Part shown: one piece after another, positions 52,330-61,431 of the stretch
Layout: every line of letters starts with the position of its first letter
Position numbering within the stretch: position 1 is the stretch's first letter
From: JANRLF01 sp033762815
Lineage (GTDB): Bacteria > Bacteroidota > Bacteroidia > Chitinophagales > CAIOSU01
DNA length: 64,000 nt
Assembly (NCBI GenBank): GCA_033762815.1
Contig: JANRLF010000008.1
Location: 558,001 to 622,000, forward strand
Reading direction: 5' to 3'
Translations under genes and position numbers: made by a program
The notes under the pieces: model-generated
Told to the model about the DNA's origin: nothing
Seen by the model: the letters and a program-made list of their open reading frames with translations, nothing else
Databases searched by the model: none

Positions 52330-52428
52330 TTTCGCAGGTATTTCGCAGGTACTTCAAAGGGTGTTCGCAGGTGCTTCGCGGGTATCTCAAGGGGTGCTCA
52401 CGGGTACTTCAAGGGGTGTTCGCAGGTA
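52330..52428. repeat. 11-bp tandem array, TTTCGCAGGTA type, nine units
   Basis: Nine units of exactly 11 bp: TTTCGCAGGTA twice, then CTTCAAAGGGT, GTTCGCAGGTG, CTTCGCGGGTA, TCTCAAGGGGT, GCTCACGGGTA, CTTCAAGGGGT and GTTCGCAGGTA. This is the reverse complement of the subtype at 13773-13871. Units of the CGCAGGT and CAAGGGG kinds are mixed, so the array looks mosaic. Confidence 0.78.
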
Positions 52429-52531
52429 TTTCAATTCTAATTAAATCTTTGATTGTCAATTGTTTATGGAAAAATGAGTGTGTTTTTTTGTTTTTTGCTC
52501 CATTTATAGAAGGATTTGCGATGGAAGCCCG

Positions 52532-52548
52532 CCCCGCTTTTTGCGGGG
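52532..52548. other. GC-rich hairpin in the 52-kb repeat
   Basis: CCCCGC / GCGGGG with a T5 loop. It occupies the place of the CCTCTCCC hairpin in the copies at 13.1 and 61.0 kb, so hairpin position is conserved while its sequence is not. Confidence 0.5.
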
Positions 52549-52705
52549 ATTTCAAATTTTTCAAATTGTGCTCTCATCAGCACATTCGCACACCAGCACA
52601 TCAGCACACTATCACATTATCAATGGTAAGCACTTAGTGTGAATTTTCCAAATAATGTAAAGAGAATGTGGGGTGCTCCAAAAAGATTTTTTGTAACTTT
52701 TCGCT

Positions 52706-53134
52706 ATGGAAAACAATGATTTCAGCTATCGTTTTGAAACCGGCCAAACCGCCGAAGCAATATTCCCGAAATTGTTGGATGCCCGCTATTGGTGGTCGGG
52801 CATACATGCTGAAGTGCACAAGGGCGCTAGCCAAGAGCTTGGCGATGAGTTTACTTTTGAAGCTGGCGATGGCGCCCATTATTCGAAGCAAAAATTGGTA
52901 GAACTTATCCCGAATGAAAAGATAACATGGTCAGTGATTGACAGTAAACTGACTTTTCTTGACGATACCAGCGAATGGACGGGCACCCAATTCGGCTTTG
53001 AACTATCCAATAGCAAAGGAAACACTATAATAATCTTTACTCATTATGGCCTTTTGCCACAGGTAGAATGCTATAATACTTGTAGTAATGCTTGGATACA
53101 ATACTTGACGAAATTAGAGCAGCATTTAAGCTAA
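52706..53134 (+). CDS. SRPBCC (AHSA1-like) protein
   Basis: 142 aa with the START/Bet v1-like helix-grip fold: FSYRFETGQTAEAIFPKLLD; RYWWSG; GDEFTFEAG; YSKQKLVELIPNEKITWSV; and the C-terminal helix CSNAWIQYLTKLEQHLS. AHSA1-like members bind hydrophobic ligands or act as cochaperone-like factors. Single gene downstream of a repeat spacer; a TAACTTTT near 52694 may be a degenerate -7 element. Confidence 0.85.
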   Translation: MENNDFSYRFETGQTAEAIFPKLLDARYWWSGIHAEVHKGASQELGDEFTFEAGDGAHYSKQKLVELIPNEKITWSVIDSKLTFLDDTSEWTGTQFGFELSNSKGNTIIIFTHYGLLPQVECYNTCSNAWIQYLTKLEQHLS

Positions 53135-53236
53135 TGCTTTTACTCTTTGTACTGTCATTAATTGGAGTATTTGTAAATATTACTTTGACGTGACAATAGA
53201 TTGCGGTAAGCCTTGTAAATTGCTTCGAAAAAGGAT

Positions 53237-54901
53237 ATGAAAAACATTTACTTGCTGCTGCAAATAGCTTTTTGGTCCCATACAGCTTATGGCCAAATCC
53301 CCAATTTTAATAGTCGTGATACCGTTGCTTGCACTTACGATACTATGCAACAAATAATAGTACCAACTCATTGGGAAATATATCAAACATATGACGATAC
53401 TTGGAATGGGCCGAGAGATACCAATTTTTGCCCTTCCATTTCCAACACTTCGTCATATTACATTGGGCTTCCTGTCAACCAACTGAACCGTACGGTGTTT
53501 TTACGTGCCCTATTTAATGGAGTGCAATTGAGTCCGAACGATGTATATGGTTTAAATGCTTCCATTAATTTATTAGGGCAGAACATTGTCAATTATGCAG
53601 ATACGGGCAGTAGTTGTCCTGAAATGGTGTGCACGGGTATGTTGGCGGCTGTTCAAATACCAGATAGCTTTGGAACGGGAACGGATATGCGCTGGCATGA
53701 GGTGAATTACTACAATGGATCATGGACAGGTAATAACCTTAATGGATGCATCCCTACAGAATATTTTCCTGACCAGCTTTTAAAGGAGGTGATTTATAAA
53801 GTTACTTTTAGCAACATACCAACCGGTGACACTATTCTGTTCACTCCTCCTTATTTGGAACAGGTATGGTATTTAAACACTATTAATGCACTTTATGCTT
53901 CGCAGATACGTAACGGAAGACACGTAGTAGATTTGTTTGACCCCATTAATTTGGTGCTGCATGACAACACTTATCCATCCCCTACCAATTGGCATTATGT
54001 GGAAGTAAGCCCTAACCCCAATGTGGCGTACGTGGATACGATAGACATTTTTCTACAAGGTGGCTTTGAAGAAAATGTTTTGTTGTTCCAGCCTTTTACC
54101 GAGTTAATAGGCGGGCATCCGGTAAACGATTCCATTAACCGCCATGTGGTCAACATTGTAAACCAAGGGGCTAACTTTTGTTTCTCCTATTTGGTTGAAA
54201 AGGGTTTTGAAAATGGAGGAAACTATATTCACCAATCAGGCAAACTTTCCTTTGACTACCATCGCGGTTGTATGTTTTTTGGCAAAGGGAGTAGTTTAGT
54301 AGTTGCCGATGGCGCAAAGCTGGAATATGGCACCGCCACTAAGGGCATGCTTGCCCTTAAAACCGGTGGTTCCATTGAGATAGGGAAAGGTGCCGAATTG
54401 CTAATGAAGGGAAAAATAAGCTTGATGGAATATGAATGGGAAGGCCCACAGCAGATATACATGACCTTGAACCCTGGGGCTAAACTAACTTTTGCCAAAG
54501 GTTCCAGAATCACCAATGAAAAAAGTAAATACGGAACCATCAAGCTGAACGTTTACATGAAAGGGGGAGTATTGGACGATAGCCATTTAAGCCCCGCAAG
54601 CCGTGCGCTGATTAATAAGATATATGATGTGCCCAAAGAAAATGTAGAGGAGAATCTGAAACTTTTGGGAAATCCTATCTATGAAACACTGCGTCTATCC
54701 TATACCGCTGCCGAGAAAGAGACCCTTCTTTTCAGCTATTACGATTTACAAGGAAAATACTTGGGTGATTATACTGCCAAATGCCAGCAGGGCATCAATT
54801 ATATCGATATTCCTGTAGGCAACTTACCAGCAGGGGCATATATTTTAAAAACGACCAAGGGACAAACCACCAGCTTTACACAAAAATTTGTGAAGCTGTA
54901 A
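53237..54901 (+). CDS. T9SS-exported protein, function unknown
   Basis: 554 aa. Signal peptide MKNIYLLLQIAFWSHTAYG. The body has no domain I recognise; residues 340-470 hold a ladder of beta-strands with regular Gly-Ala-Lys-Leu turns (VVADGAKLEYGTATKGMLAL, KTGGSIEIGKGAELLMKGKI), like a beta-helix. The last roughly 75 residues are a T9SS sorting domain (GNPIYETLRLSY, LPAGAYILKTTKGQ). Followed by another T9SS gene on the same strand. Confidence 0.82.
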   Translation: MKNIYLLLQIAFWSHTAYGQIPNFNSRDTVACTYDTMQQIIVPTHWEIYQTYDDTWNGPRDTNFCPSISNTSSYYIGLPVNQLNRTVFLRALFNGVQLSPNDVYGLNASINLLGQNIVNYADTGSSCPEMVCTGMLAAVQIPDSFGTGTDMRWHEVNYYNGSWTGNNLNGCIPTEYFPDQLLKEVIYKVTFSNIPTGDTILFTPPYLEQVWYLNTINALYASQIRNGRHVVDLFDPINLVLHDNTYPSPTNWHYVEVSPNPNVAYVDTIDIFLQGGFEENVLLFQPFTELIGGHPVNDSINRHVVNIVNQGANFCFSYLVEKGFENGGNYIHQSGKLSFDYHRGCMFFGKGSSLVVADGAKLEYGTATKGMLALKTGGSIEIGKGAELLMKGKISLMEYEWEGPQQIYMTLNPGAKLTFAKGSRITNEKSKYGTIKLNVYMKGGVLDDSHLSPASRALINKIYDVPKENVEENLKLLGNPIYETLRLSYTAAEKETLLFSYYDLQGKYLGDYTAKCQQGINYIDIPVGNLPAGAYILKTTKGQTTSFTQKFVKL

Positions 54902-55065
54902 TACACACTCGCTATTTTTTGGAGCGGACGAAAGTTCTCTTGAGTCGCTTTAATGATTTTTTAATCGGCTATTTGTTGTATTTCAACGATTTAGGCTTGT
55001 AATTAAACTAGAGTTTACTTAAACTTGTTTCTACTAGTTTTCACCTAAATCCGATATCATTTCCC

Positions 55066-57267
55066 ATGAAAAGAATGAGCTTTTTTGCCTTATTGGCGTT
55101 CGCAATGCTTTCATTGCAGCTAAACGCCCAACGCTCCTGTGGTGCTATGGACCATTTGCACCAGATGATGCAGGACCCTACCGTGGCGCAAAATCGCGCT
55201 GCCATTGAACAGTTTACGGCCAACTGGGTATCATCGCACCCCAATGGCTCTTCTAGGGCAATCGTAACCATTCCAGTAGTGGTACACGTACTTTATAGAA
55301 CCACTTCGCAAAACATTAGCGATGCGCAGATACAAAGCCAAATAGACGTATTGAATGCTGACTTTGCCAAGCTGAACGCTGATGCGGCCAACACCCCATC
55401 TGCTTTCCAAAGTTTGGTGGCCAATGTCGATATCCAATTCTGTTTGGCCCAACGCGACCCCAGCGGCAACCCCACCACTGGTATTATCAGAAAATCGACT
55501 ACCGTTACCTCTTTTTCCACCAATGACAATATTAAGCGCAGTGCCAATGGCGGTAGCGATGCCTGGCCTAGGGATTCCTATTTGAACATTTGGGTGGGCA
55601 ATATCAGCGGCGGCATATTGGGTTATGCCCAGTTCCCAGGTGGGTCGGCCAGCACGGATGGGGTGGTAATCAATTATACCGCTTTTGGTACTAACGGCAC
55701 TGCTGCTGCACCTTTCAATAAGGGCCGTACCGCTACCCATGAAGTAGGCCACTGGCTGAACCTATACCACATTTGGGGCGATGATGGCACTGGTTGTACT
55801 GGTTCGGACAACGTAAGCGACACCCCCAACCAAGCTGATGAAAACTACGGCTGCCCTAGTTTCCCTACCGTTTCTTGCAGCAATGGTCCCAATGGCGACA
55901 TGTTCATGAATTATATGGACTATACGGATGATGCCTGCATGTTCATGTTCACTAATGGGCAAAAAGCCAGAATGCAAGCCTTGTTTGCTACCGGCGGCGC
56001 ACGTGCGGCCTTGTTGAACTCATTGGGCTGCCAGGCACCAAATGTTACATGTGGTACTCCTACAGGCCTAGCTGCTAGCGGTATCACCACTACTGCAGGC
56101 ACTATTAGTTGGTCGGCAGTAAGCGGTGCCACCAGCTACAATTTACAGTATAAGTTAAGCACCGCCAGCACTTACACTACGGTTGCCGTTACTGGTACCA
56201 ACTTTTCGCTTAGCGGACTTACTGCGGGTACTACTTACAATTATCAGGTACAGGCCGTTTGTGCTAGCGGTGCTAGTGCTTATTCCACCACAGCCAGTTT
56301 TACTACTTTGTCGGAAGGAGGCTGCGGAACCCCGGGTAGCCTTGCCTCCTCAGGCATCACTGCTTCCGGTGCTACTGTGTCATGGTCGGCAGTGAGCGGT
56401 GCCACTAGTTACAATCTTCAGTATAAGCTTTCTTCGGCATCTACTTTTACCACGGTATCAGTTACGGGTACTTCTTATGCTTTCACAGGTTTAGCCGCAT
56501 CTAGCACCTATAATTACCAAGTGCAAGCAGTTTGTGGCGGTACTACTGGCAGCTATGCTGCATTGGCTTCATTTACCACTTCTGCAGCCAGCACTTGCAC
56601 GGATACATATGAGTCCAACAACTCTATTTCAGCAGCCAAAACTATTGCTGTGGGCACTGATATCAGGGCATTGATAGGCACTGCTGGCGATAACGATTAT
56701 TTTAAATTTACCTCTACTAGTTCGCAAAAGTATATCCAAATTACCTTGACCAATTTGCCCGCTGACTATGATGTGCGCCTATACCGCTCAAATGGCTCAC
56801 AAGTAGCTATATCCCAGAATTCAGGTACTACTAGCGAAACCATCAATTACAACAATGGCTCCGCAGGCACCTACTATGTAAGGGTTTATGGATACAACAA
56901 TGCATTTAATGCCAGCAGTTGCTATACTTTGAAAGCCAGCATCAGTAGTTCCCGCTTTAGGGTAGACGGTACGGAAGATGAAACCTTGCCAAGCAGCAAG
57001 CTATCTGATTTCAAATACCAGATTTTCCCCAACCCAACTAATGGTCAAGTGAACGTTGAACTTTCAACGGTTGACTTGATGGAAAATGCGAGCATTCAAG
57101 TTACCGACATTGCCGGCAAGACGGTGTTTTTTCAGAACATTGGCACTATTGAAAGCAATTACAGCAATACCTTGGACTTGAGCTACCTGGAAAACGGCAT
57201 GTACTTTATCGCTGTTTTGGAAGGCAACCAGCGCAAGCAGGTACAGAAAGTATTGCTGGCCAAATAA
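55066..57267 (+). CDS. T9SS-exported M43 (cytophagalysin-like) metalloprotease
   Basis: 733 aa. Signal peptide to about residue 21 (LQLNAQ), propeptide, then an M43/pappalysin-type catalytic domain with zinc site HEVGHWLNLYH (near 225) and Met-turn MNYMDYTDD. Next come two almost identical fibronectin type III repeats (near 330-410 and 415-500; SWSAVSGATSYNLQYKLS in both), a PPC (bacterial pre-peptidase C-terminal) domain (YESNNSISAAKTI, NDYFKFT) and a T9SS sorting domain (IFPNPTNGQVNVE). The near-identity of the FN3 repeats points to recent duplication. A strong terminator follows. Confidence 0.94.
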   Translation: MKRMSFFALLAFAMLSLQLNAQRSCGAMDHLHQMMQDPTVAQNRAAIEQFTANWVSSHPNGSSRAIVTIPVVVHVLYRTTSQNISDAQIQSQIDVLNADFAKLNADAANTPSAFQSLVANVDIQFCLAQRDPSGNPTTGIIRKSTTVTSFSTNDNIKRSANGGSDAWPRDSYLNIWVGNISGGILGYAQFPGGSASTDGVVINYTAFGTNGTAAAPFNKGRTATHEVGHWLNLYHIWGDDGTGCTGSDNVSDTPNQADENYGCPSFPTVSCSNGPNGDMFMNYMDYTDDACMFMFTNGQKARMQALFATGGARAALLNSLGCQAPNVTCGTPTGLAASGITTTAGTISWSAVSGATSYNLQYKLSTASTYTTVAVTGTNFSLSGLTAGTTYNYQVQAVCASGASAYSTTASFTTLSEGGCGTPGSLASSGITASGATVSWSAVSGATSYNLQYKLSSASTFTTVSVTGTSYAFTGLAASSTYNYQVQAVCGGTTGSYAALASFTTSAASTCTDTYESNNSISAAKTIAVGTDIRALIGTAGDNDYFKFTSTSSQKYIQITLTNLPADYDVRLYRSNGSQVAISQNSGTTSETINYNNGSAGTYYVRVYGYNNAFNASSCYTLKASISSSRFRVDGTEDETLPSSKLSDFKYQIFPNPTNGQVNVELSTVDLMENASIQVTDIAGKTVFFQNIGTIESNYSNTLDLSYLENGMYFIAVLEGNQRKQVQKVLLAK

Positions 57268-57290
57268 TTTTAGATTGTTCCTGTTTCATG

Positions 57291-57317
57291 AAGGGGGCTT
57301 ATGGCCCCCTTTTTATT
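57291..57317 (+). terminator. Intrinsic terminator after the M43 protease
   Basis: An 8-bp stem AAGGGGGC / GCCCCCTT with a 5-nt loop, followed by TTTTTATTT. It lies 24 bp past the stop at 57267. Confidence 0.85.
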
Positions 57318-57357
57318 TGAGGGATAATGCTTTTCTTTGTACTAATAAAAGGCGCAT

Positions 57358-58221
57358 ATGAGAACCCTACTTTTCCTCTTCTCTTTTTTAGTGTTTGCCC
57401 ATTTTGTAAGTGCGCAAACAATAGCAATAACCCAATCGGGCGATACCGTATTGCTCAATGACGATTATACGTGGAGGTATAAATCGGTGATAAAGTTTAC
57501 TCCAAACATAACGATTGATGAAGAGGTAATGGAGGAAGATGAGCCAGTAGCTTTAGACGAAGAGATGCCACCGTTACCTCCTCCGCCTGGTTTCGATAAC
57601 GGAAATGAGCCCTCGGTACCATTGACAGAAGAGGATAGCCTAGAATATGATACTGTTGCCTATGATGATGAAGTGGAAGAAGAGGAGGACTATAATGTGG
57701 AAGAAGAGGATTATGAGGCCATGATGGAAGTGGAAATACCCCCATTGGTAAAGAATAACACCAAGTACAAAAAGCCCAGCAGTAACAATTATTTGTTAAG
57801 AAGCCAAAAAATAGATGTGGGAGTGTGGTTGGATGCAAAAAATTGGAAGTATGGCAAGAGTAGCATCAATGAAGATAGTGAGTATTCCTTTAAACATAAG
57901 AAGGGAGATTTACACGGCTTACTGATTACAGAGCGCATCGAAATTCCATTGGAATCAATTGTCAGGATAGCAGTCTATAATGCACAAAAAGTAGCGAAGA
58001 ACTTTAAGATAAACAAGGCTGAGTATAGAACGGTAAATGGAAAGAAAATGGGGTACCTTGAAATGGAAGGGGTTGTTATGGGAATGAAAGTGGTTTATTG
58101 GGGCTATTACTATAGCAGCAAAGCGGGCACTGTTCAGTTTTTGTGTTTTACGGCCAAAAACCTATTTACTGAGTATCAGGAAGAAGCAGAGGCTTTTTTG
58201 AATGGCTTGGTAGGCCTTTAG
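57358..58221 (+). CDS. Exported protein with acidic Pro-rich linker, unrecognised
   Basis: 287 aa. Signal peptide ends near FVSAQ. A short conserved-looking motif follows (SGDTVLLNDDYTWRY), then an acidic linker of about 90 residues rich in Glu, Asp and Pro (EEMPPLPPPPGF; DDEVEEEEDYNVEEEDY). The C-terminal roughly 140 residues form a folded domain (YKKPSSNNYLLRSQKIDVGVW, KVVYWGYYYSSKAGTVQFLCF). The DDYTWRY segment resembles a motif I associate with small Bacteroidota exported proteins, but I cannot name a family. Confidence 0.72.
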   Translation: MRTLLFLFSFLVFAHFVSAQTIAITQSGDTVLLNDDYTWRYKSVIKFTPNITIDEEVMEEDEPVALDEEMPPLPPPPGFDNGNEPSVPLTEEDSLEYDTVAYDDEVEEEEDYNVEEEDYEAMMEVEIPPLVKNNTKYKKPSSNNYLLRSQKIDVGVWLDAKNWKYGKSSINEDSEYSFKHKKGDLHGLLITERIEIPLESIVRIAVYNAQKVAKNFKINKAEYRTVNGKKMGYLEMEGVVMGMKVVYWGYYYSSKAGTVQFLCFTAKNLFTEYQEEAEAFLNGLVGL

Positions 58222-58250
58222 TCTAACGCTAACACTTGTTAATCCAACAT

Positions 58251-58277
58251 TTGCCCGCAAGGGGCTATTTTTTATTT
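58251..58277 (+). terminator. Probable intrinsic terminator
   Basis: A short stem GCCC / GGGC with a 5-nt loop, followed by TATTTTTTATTT, 30 bp past the stop at 58221. Short but with a good T tract. Confidence 0.55.
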
Positions 58278-58330
58278 AGATTGGCTTAACATTTAGTAAT
58301 TTCGATTTTCATCAATTTTAGCAGCATTCT

Positions 58331-59380
58331 ATGTCCATCAACGTAGGTTTATTAAAGGAAATTTGTGAAGTGGCAGGTGCCCCTGGCTTCGAGCAGCGTA
58401 TCCGCCAAGTGGTTTTGAGGGAGTTGGAGCCCCTGAATCTGGATGTCAGCATCGATAAAATGGGCAATGTCATTGCCATAAAAAAGGGCCGCGAACCCAA
58501 GCGTGCCATGGTGGCCGCCCACATGGACGAAATTGGCTTTATCGTAAACTATATTACCGATGAGGGCTTCCTGCGCTTTACCACCTTGGGAGGCTTCGAC
58601 CCAAAAACCTTGACCGCCCAAAGGGTTATCGTACACGGCCGGAAGGACCTCATTGGCGTGATGGGCTCAAAGCCTATCCACGTGATGTCGCCCGAAGAAC
58701 GCAAGAAACCCGCGGAAATAAGCGATTTCTTTATTGACCTAGGCATGCCCAAAAGCGAAGTAGAGCAATACGTGCGCATCGGCGACCCCGTGACAAGGGA
58801 AAGAACCTTGATTGAAATGGGCAATTGCGTCAATTGTAAATCCATCGACAATAGGGTATCGGTCTTCATTCTTATCGAAACTTTGAAGGAATTGGGCGAA
58901 ACGCCTTATGACGTATATGCCGTGTTTACCGTACAGGAAGAAGTAGGCTTGCGTGGAGCATTGGCAGCTAGCCATGCCGTTGACCCTGACTTTGGCTTTG
59001 GCTTGGATACCACCATTGCCTACGATGTGCCCGGGGCCAAACCGGAAGAAAAAGTGACCGAGCTGGGCAAAGGCGTGGCCATCAAAATCATGGATGCATC
59101 GGTGATTTGCGATTACCGAATGGTACAGTATATGAAGGATGTAGCCACCAAACATGGCATAAGCTGGCAACCCGAAATATTGACCGCGGGCGGTACTGAC
59201 ACGGCCGGCATGCAGCGGATGAGCAAAAATGGGGTAATAGCAGGTGCCGTTTCCATTCCTACCCGCCACATACACCAAGTGATAGAAATGTCGGACAAAG
59301 GCGATATCAGGGGCGGTATTGACCTTTTGAAGCATTGCTTGCAGGAATTGGACCAGTTCGATTGGAGTTTCTTTAAGTAA
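58331..59380 (+). CDS. M42-family aminopeptidase
   Basis: 349 aa, dinuclear metal aminopeptidase of the FrvX/PepA-like M42 family that trims peptides in the cytoplasm. Metal and catalytic landmarks in order: VAAHMDEIGFIV; NCKSIDNRVSVF; TVQEEVGLRGA; GLDTTIAYDVPG; TAGGTDTAGMQ; and SIPTRHIHQVIE. Length is typical. scpA follows after 10 bp and is probably co-transcribed. Confidence 0.93.
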   Translation: MSINVGLLKEICEVAGAPGFEQRIRQVVLRELEPLNLDVSIDKMGNVIAIKKGREPKRAMVAAHMDEIGFIVNYITDEGFLRFTTLGGFDPKTLTAQRVIVHGRKDLIGVMGSKPIHVMSPEERKKPAEISDFFIDLGMPKSEVEQYVRIGDPVTRERTLIEMGNCVNCKSIDNRVSVFILIETLKELGETPYDVYAVFTVQEEVGLRGALAASHAVDPDFGFGLDTTIAYDVPGAKPEEKVTELGKGVAIKIMDASVICDYRMVQYMKDVATKHGISWQPEILTAGGTDTAGMQRMSKNGVIAGAVSIPTRHIHQVIEMSDKGDIRGGIDLLKHCLQELDQFDWSFFK

Positions 59381-59390
59381 ACTGCCTTTC

Positions 59391-60128
59391 TTGACCTACG
59401 CTATCCATCTGCCCCAATTTGAGGGGCCCTTTGATTTGTTGCTCTTTTTCATTGAGCGCGACGAACTGGATATATACGACATTCCCATCGCCCAGATAAC
59501 GGACGATTTTCTAGCCTATATGCACCAAATGGACCAACTGGATATTGAGTTGGCCAGTGAGTTCATATTGGTAGCCGCCACGCTGATGCGCATCAAAGCC
59601 AAAATGTTGCTGCCCCGCAGGGAGGTAGATGCCGAGGGCAAGGAAATTGACCCACGGGAAGAATTGGTGCAGAAGCTGGTGGAATACAAAAAGTTTAAGG
59701 CCATCACCGGTGAACTGGCGGCCATGGAGGAGGAGCGCAGCCTGAAGTTCAAGCGGGGCCATACCCAGGCCGACCTTAAAGAAATAGCCGCTGCCGAAAA
59801 TAAGGATGCCGAACTGAACAACCTTACCCTGTTCAACCTGCTTACCGCCTTTCAAAAGGTGCTGAAGCGCTACGATGAGGAAAACCTCAAGATACAGCAC
59901 ACCGTAGTGCGCTACCCCTACACCATTGAGCAGCGCAAGGATTATCTATCCTCAAGGCTGGATGCCAAGAAGAAAACGCCTTTTATCGATATCTTCCAGG
60001 AATGCGAAAACCGCATCCATGCCTTGTTTACCTTTTTGGCCCTGCTGGAAATGATACAACTACGTACCGTAGAGGTGCAGTTGGGCGAAGGGTACAACCA
60101 GTTTTGGCTAAGGCTGGCCAAAGCTTAA
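59391..60128 (+). CDS. scpA: Segregation and condensation protein A
   Basis: 245-aa kleisin subunit of the SMC-ScpAB condensin. N terminus IHLPQFEGPFDLLLFFIERD, then DIYDIPIAQITDDFL and ELASEFILVAATLMRIKAKMLLPR are diagnostic. No ATG precedes these blocks, so translation must begin at TTG 59391. The C-terminal winged helix (FIDIFQECENRIHALFTFLALLEM) is complete. The stop overlaps the convergent peptidase gene by 4 bp. Confidence 0.92.
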   Translation: MTYAIHLPQFEGPFDLLLFFIERDELDIYDIPIAQITDDFLAYMHQMDQLDIELASEFILVAATLMRIKAKMLLPRREVDAEGKEIDPREELVQKLVEYKKFKAITGELAAMEEERSLKFKRGHTQADLKEIAAAENKDAELNNLTLFNLLTAFQKVLKRYDEENLKIQHTVVRYPYTIEQRKDYLSSRLDAKKKTPFIDIFQECENRIHALFTFLALLEMIQLRTVEVQLGEGYNQFWLRLAKA

Positions 60129-60868
60129 AAGTCGCACTTGCCCCCGTTGGCCTTTAGCCACTTCATTTTCTCCTTATAATCGGGCATTGCACGGGCCACT
60201 TCTGCCCAAAAGTTGGCGGAATGGTCGTGGTGCACCAGGTGGGCCAGCTCGTGTATCAGCACATAGTCAATCACATCGTCGGGCGCAAACAGCAGCCGGG
60301 TGGAGATATTGATATTGCCCCTGCGCGAGCAACTGCCCCATACGCTATGGGTATATTTCAAGCGAAAATTCAGCACCTGCTTATTGAAATACAACTCGTT
60401 GAGGTACAGCAACTGATTGTGCATAAAATTGTAATATTCCCGGGCAATGCAGCGGCTAATGAGCGTGGGAACCACCTGCCGGCGTTGCTCCTCGTCCAGC
60501 CCCTCGGCCAACCATAGGTAAATAGTGCCATTGCTCTGCTTTGCCTTGCTGGCGGCTATGCCCGTACTGTCCATAAACAACAGGCTGTAGGTTTTGCCCC
60601 TCAACTGAAAACAATATCCATCAACATACTCCCGCTGGGTATGCTGTAGGTACAGCTCCGGTTTTTTGCGCAGTTGTATTTTGGCCCAATCCAAAAAGGC
60701 ATTCACCTGCTGGCTTTTTTGGCTGGCATCCATCATGCGCGGCAGGCGGATAATAATGCCCTTGCGGCTCACCGATACCCTGCTGTTGCGCCTTGCCTCC
60801 TGGTGGATGAACAAATTCACTGGGTGCCCGTCCACGTTCACCCGATATTGCTTTGGCTTGGTGGCCAT
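60125..60868 (-). CDS. YgjP-like M48/SprT-type metallopeptidase
   Basis: 247 aa. DUF45/YgjP family: N-terminal half with RRNSRVSVSRKGIIIRLPRM; zinc motif VLIHELAHLVHHDHSANFW; and YTHSVWGSCSRRGNINISTRLL with the conserved WGSCS. Length is typical. Family members are presumed cytoplasmic metalloproteases of unknown target. The GC-rich gene contrasts with the AT-rich region to its right. Confidence 0.88.
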   Translation of the reverse strand: MATKPKQYRVNVDGHPVNLFIHQEARRNSRVSVSRKGIIIRLPRMMDASQKSQQVNAFLDWAKIQLRKKPELYLQHTQREYVDGYCFQLRGKTYSLLFMDSTGIAASKAKQSNGTIYLWLAEGLDEEQRRQVVPTLISRCIAREYYNFMHNQLLYLNELYFNKQVLNFRLKYTHSVWGSCSRRGNINISTRLLFAPDDVIDYVLIHELAHLVHHDHSANFWAEVARAMPDYKEKMKWLKANGGKCDF

Positions 60869-60938
60869 TTCCGCTCCTGCTTAGTCCTACCTATAAATTT
60901 ACGGCCTTTGTACGAGGATTGGAAAGGGGCTGGTTGGT

Positions 60939-60992
60939 ATTGCGTCTTGGGTCATGCGTCATGCGTCTTGCGTAGTGCGTCTTGGGTCTTGG
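60939..60992. repeat. Short tandem repeat, GCGTCTTG/GGTCATGC words
   Basis: Six to seven imperfect 7-8-bp words (GCGTCTTG, GGTCATGC, GTCATGC, GTCTTGC, GTAGTGC, GTCTTGG, GTCTTGG) in a row just outside the composite repeat. Not coding. Confidence 0.6.
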
Positions 60993-61017
60993 GTATAAAA
61001 TCCTTAAAAAAACCGTT

Positions 61018-61431
61018 TCGGTAGTATTTCGGTAGTACTTCAGTGGTGTTTCAGTAGTACTTCAGTATAGTTTCAGTAATGTTTCGGTGATACTTCAGTG
61101 GTATTTCAGTAGTACTTCAGTTTTGCTTATTTCTTTGATTATCAATAGTTTGCACTAAAATGAGTGTGTTTTTTTGTTTTTTTTGCTTTTTTCCTCAGTT
61201 CCTCTCCCTAAGGGAGAGGAACTAAAAACAAGGTCATTTTCAAATTTTCAAATCATCAAATTTTCAAATCGACTCGCACATTAATCAATGGTAAGCACTT
61301 AGTGCGAATAATCCAAATCAAAAAATGGGTAAATGGGGATATGCTCAGTGGGGAGTTGGGCTAGTTAGAATCCCGAAAAGCTTATCCGCCAGTATGTGGT
61401 GGGTGGGGGTACGGTGGGTGGTTTTTTTTGA
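61018..61431 (+). repeat. Long composite dispersed repeat, copy 2
   Basis: Contains, in order: nine 11-bp units of TCRGTRGTAYT type (61018-61116); the AT-rich block (TTTGCACTAAAATGAGTGTG and poly-T, 61150-61185); a perfect hairpin AGTTCCTCTCCCT / AGGGAGAGGAACT (61197-61223); TTTTCAAATCATC-type repeats (61240-61270); GTAAGCACTTAGTGCGAA (61291-61308); AAAAAATGGGTAAATGGG (61319-61336); and a GGTGGGTGGG-rich end followed by TTTTTTTTG. The copy at 13577-13129 has the same blocks reversed. Confidence 0.72.
61197..61223. other. Perfect 13-bp hairpin inside composite repeat
   Basis: AGTTCCTCTCCCT, one central A, and AGGGAGAGGAACT. In the 13-kb copy the same arms (CCTCTCCC / GGGAGAGG) enclose a longer unrelated loop, so the stem is conserved while the loop varies. 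Confidence 0.65.

Larger units (their letters stand above)
52139..52705. repeat. Repeat-filled intergenic spacer
   Basis: About 570 bp without a credible gene. It holds an 11-bp array (52330-52428), the conserved AT-rich block (TCTTTGATTGTCAATTG and AAAATGAGTGTG with poly-T, 52450-52497), a GC hairpin (52532-52548), TTTCAAATTTTTCAAATTG, a run of CAGCACATTCGCACACCAGC-like words, and GTAAGCACTTAGTGTGAA (52626-52643). The order equals the long copies at 13.1-13.6 and 61.0-61.4 kb, but the GGTGGGTGG-rich end is missing. Confidence 0.65.

Noticed and set aside
52371..52637. Plus-strand frame in the 52-kb spacer
   Set aside because: It is built from the 11-bp array and CACATTAG words; the matching frame is broken in the other copies.
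55231..55752. 173-codon minus-strand frame inside the M43 protease gene
   Set aside because: Antisense to the catalytic domain with no family resemblance.
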